Below, piece by piece: positions 5,496 to 9,975 of a stretch of 9,975 nucleotides of DNA (positions are counted from its first letter, which is position 1; each line of letters starts with the position of its first letter). The notes under the pieces were generated by a model that ran no database searches, was not told where the DNA came from, and was given only the letters and a program-made list of their open reading frames with translations. Origin of the DNA: DASQDT01 sp036380435 (GTDB lineage Bacteria; Acidobacteriota; Blastocatellia; Pyrinomonadales; Pyrinomonadaceae); contig DASVES010000089.1 of NCBI GenBank assembly GCA_036380435.1, positions 1-9,975 of the forward strand. The letters are read 5' to 3'. The position numbers and the translations under genes are program-made.

Positions 5496-5831
5496 ATGGG
5501 CGACTGGATCGGACTCGGAGCAATCATTCTCGTGGCGTTGGGCGCCTTCTTCGGGCTTGCGCGTCTGGGCACGCCGGCCCGGCCGATGACGCAGGAAGAG
5601 TTCGAGCAGAAGGTGCAGGAGGGGCGCGGGTGGATGAGCGCGGGTGCGTTCGCGGGGATGCAGGCGCTTCAGAAGTTGATGAACCCGAAGGCGGCCGAGG
5701 CCGTCGAGGTGCAGAAGGACTTGCAGGCGGGTTACTACGACGATCAGCAGGAGGTGGGCGACGGCGACGAGCCTGTTGACCCCGCGGCAGAAGAAGAAAA
5801 GCGAACGACTGAAGAGGGGACTGATGCCTAA
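5496..5831 (+). CDS. Small membrane-anchored protein of unknown function
   Basis: I do not recognise this 111-residue protein. It has one N-terminal hydrophobic helix (about residues 5-22, GLGAIILVALGAFFGLA), with a short GDW start and basic residues after the helix. A probably helical segment follows (about 31-75: MTQEEFEQKVQEG, then GWMSAGAFAGMQALQKLMNPKA, listed here in parts). The tail from about 81 is strongly acidic (DDQQEVGDGDEP, then EEEKRTTEEGTD). It is probably a single-pass inner-membrane protein. The gene starts 29 bases after kdsB and its last 8 bases overlap the start of pyrG, so co-translation with pyrG is likely. Its coding style matches its neighbours, which supports a real gene. 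No clear ribosome binding site precedes the ATG. Confidence 0.7.
   Translation: MGDWIGLGAIILVALGAFFGLARLGTPARPMTQEEFEQKVQEGRGWMSAGAFAGMQALQKLMNPKAAEAVEVQKDLQAGYYDDQQEVGDGDEPVDPAAEEEKRTTEEGTDA
5814..5820 (+). promoter_or_regulatory. Ribosome binding site of pyrG
   Basis: GAGGGGA lies a few bases before the ATG at 5824 and inside the end of the upstream small gene. It decides the pyrG start (MPKYIFVTGG) over an in-frame start at 5776 that would add 16 residues absent from the family. Confidence 0.75.
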
Positions 5832-7527
5832 ATACATTTTCGTGACGGGCGGCGTGGTTTCGAGTCTGGGGAAGGGGCTGGCGGCTTCGTCCATCGGGAG
5901 CCTGCTCGAAGCGCGCGGCCTGCGGGTCACGCTTATCAAGCTCGACCCGTACATCAACGTCGATCCCGGCACGATGTCGCCCTTCCAGCACGGTGAGGTC
6001 TTCGTCACCGACGACGGCGCCGAAACCGACCTCGACCTCGGCCACTACGAACGTTTCACCAACGCCCGGCTCACGCAGGGCAACAACTGGACGACGGGCA
6101 GAATCTACCTCTCCGTCATCGAGAAGGAGCGCCGCGGCGACTATCTCGGCAAGACCATTCAAGTCATCCCGCACATCACCGACGAGATCAAGCGGGCCGT
6201 GCGCGCCGTCGCGGAGAAAGACCCGGTGGACGTGGTCATCGTCGAGATCGGCGGCACCGTGGGCGACATCGAGAGCCTGCCGTTCCTCGAAGCCATCCGC
6301 CAGATGGGCAACGAGGAGCGGCAGGACGGCGGCAAGGGCGCCGTCTTCGTCCACCTCACGCTCGTCCCCTACATCGCCGCCGCCGGCGAGCTGAAGACGA
6401 AGCCGACGCAGCACTCCGTCAAGGAGCTGCGCGAGATCGGCATCGCCGTTGACATCCTGCTCTGCCGCAGCGACCGCGCGCTGTCGCGCGACCTGTGCTC
6501 GAAGATTGCTCTCTTCTGCAACGTCAGGGAGTCGGCCGTCATCACCGCACAGGACGTGGAGACCATCTACGAGGTGCCGCTGGCCTTCCACGAACAGGGT
6601 TTGGACGAACTTATCGTCACCTCGCTCGGCCTCGAAGAGCGCGCGGCGCAATCAGACCTCACGCGCTGGCGGCAGCTCGTCTCGACCATCAAGGAGCCGT
6701 CCGCCGGCTCGGTGGCCATCGCCATCGTCGGCAAGTACGTCGAGCTGGAAGACTCCTACAAGTCTCTGCGCGAGGCGCTGACGCACGGCGGCGTGGCGAA
6801 CAACGTGCGGGTGGACGTGCGCTGGGTCGAGAGCGAGGGGATGATGGATGAGGACTACGAGGAGCGCCTGCGCGACTACGACGCCATCCTCGTCCCCGGC
6901 GGCTTCGGCAAGCGCGGCGTGGCCGGCATGATTCGCGCCATCACCTACGCGCGCAAGTCGAAGACGCCTTACTTCGGCATCTGTCTGGGGATGCAGACGG
7001 CGACCATCGAGTACGCGCGCTCGGTGTGCGGCCTGCTCGGGGCGGATTCCACCGAGTTCGATGCGGAGACGCCCTATCCCGTCATCTTCAAGCTGCGCGA
7101 CCTCGTCGGCGTCGAGGAGATGGGCGGGACGATGCGCCTCGGCGAATATCCGTGCAACCTCGCGCCGGGCAGCCTCGCGCGCGTGGTCTACGGCGGGAGC
7201 GAATCAATCGGCGAGCGCCATCGACACCGCTACGAGTTCAACCCGGAGTTCCGCGAGCAGTTGGAGAGGGCGGGACTGGTCTTCAGCGGCGAGTCGCCGG
7301 ACGGGCGCTTCGTCGAGATGGTCGAGCTGCCGCGCGAGGTTCACCCGTGGTTTCTGGGCTGTCAGTTCCACCCCGAGTACAAGTCGAAGCCGCTCGCGGC
7401 GCACCCGCTCTTCGCCTCCTTCGTCCGCGCCGCCTACGAGAACCGGATGCGCGACGAGGCGACCATCGAGGACGCGGCCGAGGCCCCCGCACACGAGCAC
7501 GCGCACGTCGTCGCCGGCGACGACTGA
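5824..7527 (+). CDS. pyrG: CTP synthase (glutamine-hydrolysing)
   Basis: PyrG converts UTP to CTP using ATP and ammonia released from glutamine, the last step of pyrimidine nucleotide synthesis. The 567-residue protein has the synthase domain first: KYIFVTGGVVSSLGKGL (3-19, P-loop), LDPYINVDPGTMSP (40-53), HGEVFVTDDGAETDLDLGHYER (from 56, given by its core DDGAETDLDLGHYER) and EIGGTVGDIES (141-151). The glutamine amidotransferase domain begins near residue 296. It has the oxyanion strand PGGFGKRG (358-365), the nucleophile C387 in GICLGMQ, and H516 with E518 in QFHPEY. Both domains are intact. The last 25 or so residues (after 542) are an acidic, Ala- and His-containing tail beyond the E. coli length. 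The gene overlaps the preceding small gene by 8 bases. Confidence 0.98.
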   Translation: MPKYIFVTGGVVSSLGKGLAASSIGSLLEARGLRVTLIKLDPYINVDPGTMSPFQHGEVFVTDDGAETDLDLGHYERFTNARLTQGNNWTTGRIYLSVIEKERRGDYLGKTIQVIPHITDEIKRAVRAVAEKDPVDVVIVEIGGTVGDIESLPFLEAIRQMGNEERQDGGKGAVFVHLTLVPYIAAAGELKTKPTQHSVKELREIGIAVDILLCRSDRALSRDLCSKIALFCNVRESAVITAQDVETIYEVPLAFHEQGLDELIVTSLGLEERAAQSDLTRWRQLVSTIKEPSAGSVAIAIVGKYVELEDSYKSLREALTHGGVANNVRVDVRWVESEGMMDEDYEERLRDYDAILVPGGFGKRGVAGMIRAITYARKSKTPYFGICLGMQTATIEYARSVCGLLGADSTEFDAETPYPVIFKLRDLVGVEEMGGTMRLGEYPCNLAPGSLARVVYGGSESIGERHRHRYEFNPEFREQLERAGLVFSGESPDGRFVEMVELPREVHPWFLGCQFHPEYKSKPLAAHPLFASFVRAAYENRMRDEATIEDAAEAPAHEHAHVVAGDD

Positions 7528-7531
7528 TAGA

Positions 7532-7597
7532 ACACGGATAAGACGGATGAGACGGATTGCCACGGATTGATCCGTACTCATCCGTCTTAATCCGTGT
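7532..7597. repeat. Palindromic element E (ACGGATRAG family)
   Basis: Left arm 7532-7557 is built from 9-base units of the type ACGGATAAG/ACGGATGAG. Right arm 7570-7597 is its inverse (ACTCATCCGT, CTTAATCCGTGT), and the arms pair with two bulged bases. The element lies directly after the pyrG stop and before the acetyltransferase start. It may serve as a pyrG transcript end, but no T-tract follows. Its unit is 9 rather than 7 bases, so it is a third family with the same overall architecture. Confidence 0.8.
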
Positions 7598-7638
7598 CAT
7601 ACCTGGCCTCCTCACCAAGCCCCGACCACATCAAGTCA

Positions 7639-8211
7639 ATGAATATCATCAACCCCGAGATCGAGACCGAACGCCTGCTGCTGCGCGCGTTCACGCCCGC
7701 CGACTTCGAGGCGTTCGCCGCGATGCGCGCCGACGCCGAGGTGATGCGTTTCATCGGGATGCCCGTGGGGCCGCATACGCGGGAACAGGCGCGGGCGTGG
7801 CAGGAGAGGAACACTCGGCGCTGGCAGGATAACGGCTTCGGGATGTGGGCCGTCGTGGAGAAGGCGACGGGGGAACTAGCCGGGTGGTGCGGACTCTCCC
7901 GGCTCGATGAGACGCAGGAGGTTGAGGTCGGCTACGGCCTCGCGCGCCGCGCATGGGGGCGGGGGCTGGCGACCGAGGCCGCCCGCGCCAGCCTCCGCTA
8001 TGGCTTCGAACGGATGGGTCTCACGCGCCTCGTCGCGGTCGTTAACCCCGCGAACCACGCCTCCCGTCACGTCATCGAAAAGCTCGGCCTGCGCTACGTC
8101 AAAGACGCCTACCACTACGGCGCCGACCTCAACTATTTCGAGATCAACCGCGCGGAGTTCAAGCCCACGGCCACCCCCTACGTTTTGCGCGAAACGCCGG
8201 CAAACGGTTAA
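7639..8211 (+). CDS. GNAT-family N-acetyltransferase (RimJ/RimL type)
   Basis: This is a 190-residue cytoplasmic protein that transfers the acetyl group of acetyl-CoA to an amino group. The opening IETERLLLRAFTPADFEAF (8-26) is the standard start of the RimJ/RimL-type Acetyltransf_3 branch. The acetyl-CoA binding segment is EVGYGLARRAWGRGLATEA (96-114), with the pyrophosphate loop RAWGRG (104-109). VNPANHASRHVIEKLGLRY (135-153) carries the conserved Asn and Ser-type residues that follow. The target (ribosomal protein, antibiotic or small amine) cannot be told. The frame is open back to a GTG at 7594 inside repeat element E. The start at ATG 7639 is preferred because it places the conserved ETERL close to the N-terminus. 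No strong ribosome binding site is visible. Confidence 0.9.
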   Translation: MNIINPEIETERLLLRAFTPADFEAFAAMRADAEVMRFIGMPVGPHTREQARAWQERNTRRWQDNGFGMWAVVEKATGELAGWCGLSRLDETQEVEVGYGLARRAWGRGLATEAARASLRYGFERMGLTRLVAVVNPANHASRHVIEKLGLRYVKDAYHYGADLNYFEINRAEFKPTATPYVLRETPANG

Positions 8212-8232
8212 AGTGATGAACATCAAACTCGA

Positions 8233-8565
8233 ATGAGAATCATCGTCTTCATCTTAACCGCGCTCGTTCAGTCGGCCGTCGCCGTGGTGATTTTTTTAAT
8301 GCTGCTCCTCGGCCTCAACGGGTTCAGCGAGTCTGACGCCACTCCGAGCCTCATCTTTTTCATCGCCCTGAGCGTGGTGTGTGCGCTGGGACTTGGCGGC
8401 GCGGCTGCCTACACGGCGAAGCGGATTGCCGAGAAAAAATCGCTCGGCGGCGTCGCGGCTTCGGCCATCGCCGTCCTCTGTTTCTCGGTTCTCGGCGGGG
8501 TGATTCTGGTCGGCGGGTTTTTTGCCGCGTTGGTCATCGCAACGATCATGCACGAGTGGAAGTAG
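8233..8565 (+). CDS. Small three-helix membrane protein, function unknown
   Basis: This 110-residue hydrophobic protein has about three membrane spans, near residues 4-28, 39-62 and 74-105, and ends in the polar tail MHEWK. A basic loop (AKRIAEKKS, 62-70) lies between the second and third spans. By the positive-inside tendency this loop is cytoplasmic. No catalytic or family motif was recognised. It follows the acetyltransferase by 21 bases on the same strand and precedes the kinase by 28 bases, so the three may share a transcript. Shared transcription is inferred from spacing only. Confidence 0.7.
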   Translation: MRIIVFILTALVQSAVAVVIFLMLLLGLNGFSESDATPSLIFFIALSVVCALGLGGAAAYTAKRIAEKKSLGGVAASAIAVLCFSVLGGVILVGGFFAALVIATIMHEWK

Positions 8566-8593
8566 GGGCGGCCACACACTCGTCACTTCTCTT

Positions 8594-9975
<1,382 letters not shown>

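Noticed and set aside
5524..6651. Long minus-strand open frame opposite the small gene and the start of pyrG
   Set aside because: It is a shadow of pyrG in GC-rich sequence; the translated product lacks any family motif and ends in low-complexity Arg/Pro/Ser sequence.

Overview
The window is GC-rich bacterial chromosome with compact genes. It has KdsB (Kdo activation, so an LPS-type outer membrane), an exported di-haem c-type cytochrome of the reaction-centre-cytochrome type, and a Ser/Thr kinase with an N-terminal zinc-ribbon-like motif. Together these suggest an acidobacterium, perhaps of class Blastocatellia. That placement is inferred from gene content and style; no rRNA or marker tree was available.

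Layout. Positions 92-4303 hold five genes on the minus strand. Read in transcription order they are a cystathionine gamma-synthase/lyase-type PLP enzyme, a PP2C-family phosphatase, a DUF1905/YdeI-like protein, the di-haem cytochrome, and a SAM-dependent methyltransferase. A 320-base intergenic region (4304-4623), largely repeat sequence, separates them from a plus-strand set: kdsB, a small membrane-anchored protein, pyrG (overlapping the small gene by 8 bases), a GNAT acetyltransferase, a small three-helix membrane protein, and a Ser/Thr protein kinase that runs off the right edge.

How the genes fit together. PyrG makes CTP and KdsB spends CTP to activate Kdo, so the kdsB-orf-pyrG cluster joins nucleotide supply to LPS core synthesis. 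The PP2C phosphatase and the kinase are natural opposites but lie about 5.5 kb apart on different strands, so a functional pairing is only possible. The remaining genes look like ordinary housekeeping or accessory functions.

The most unusual signal is between the genes. At least five intergenic gaps carry short repeats, mostly of 7-base period, and in three or four cases these fold into long near-perfect hairpins. Two unrelated heptamer families (GTGATAA/TTATCAC and AATCGTR/YACGATT) share the same design: whichever strand is read, the first arm has stop codons in all three frames or is stop-rich, and the second arm is open. Two genes (the PLP enzyme and kdsB) take their own stop codon from such repeats, and several others begin immediately after one.
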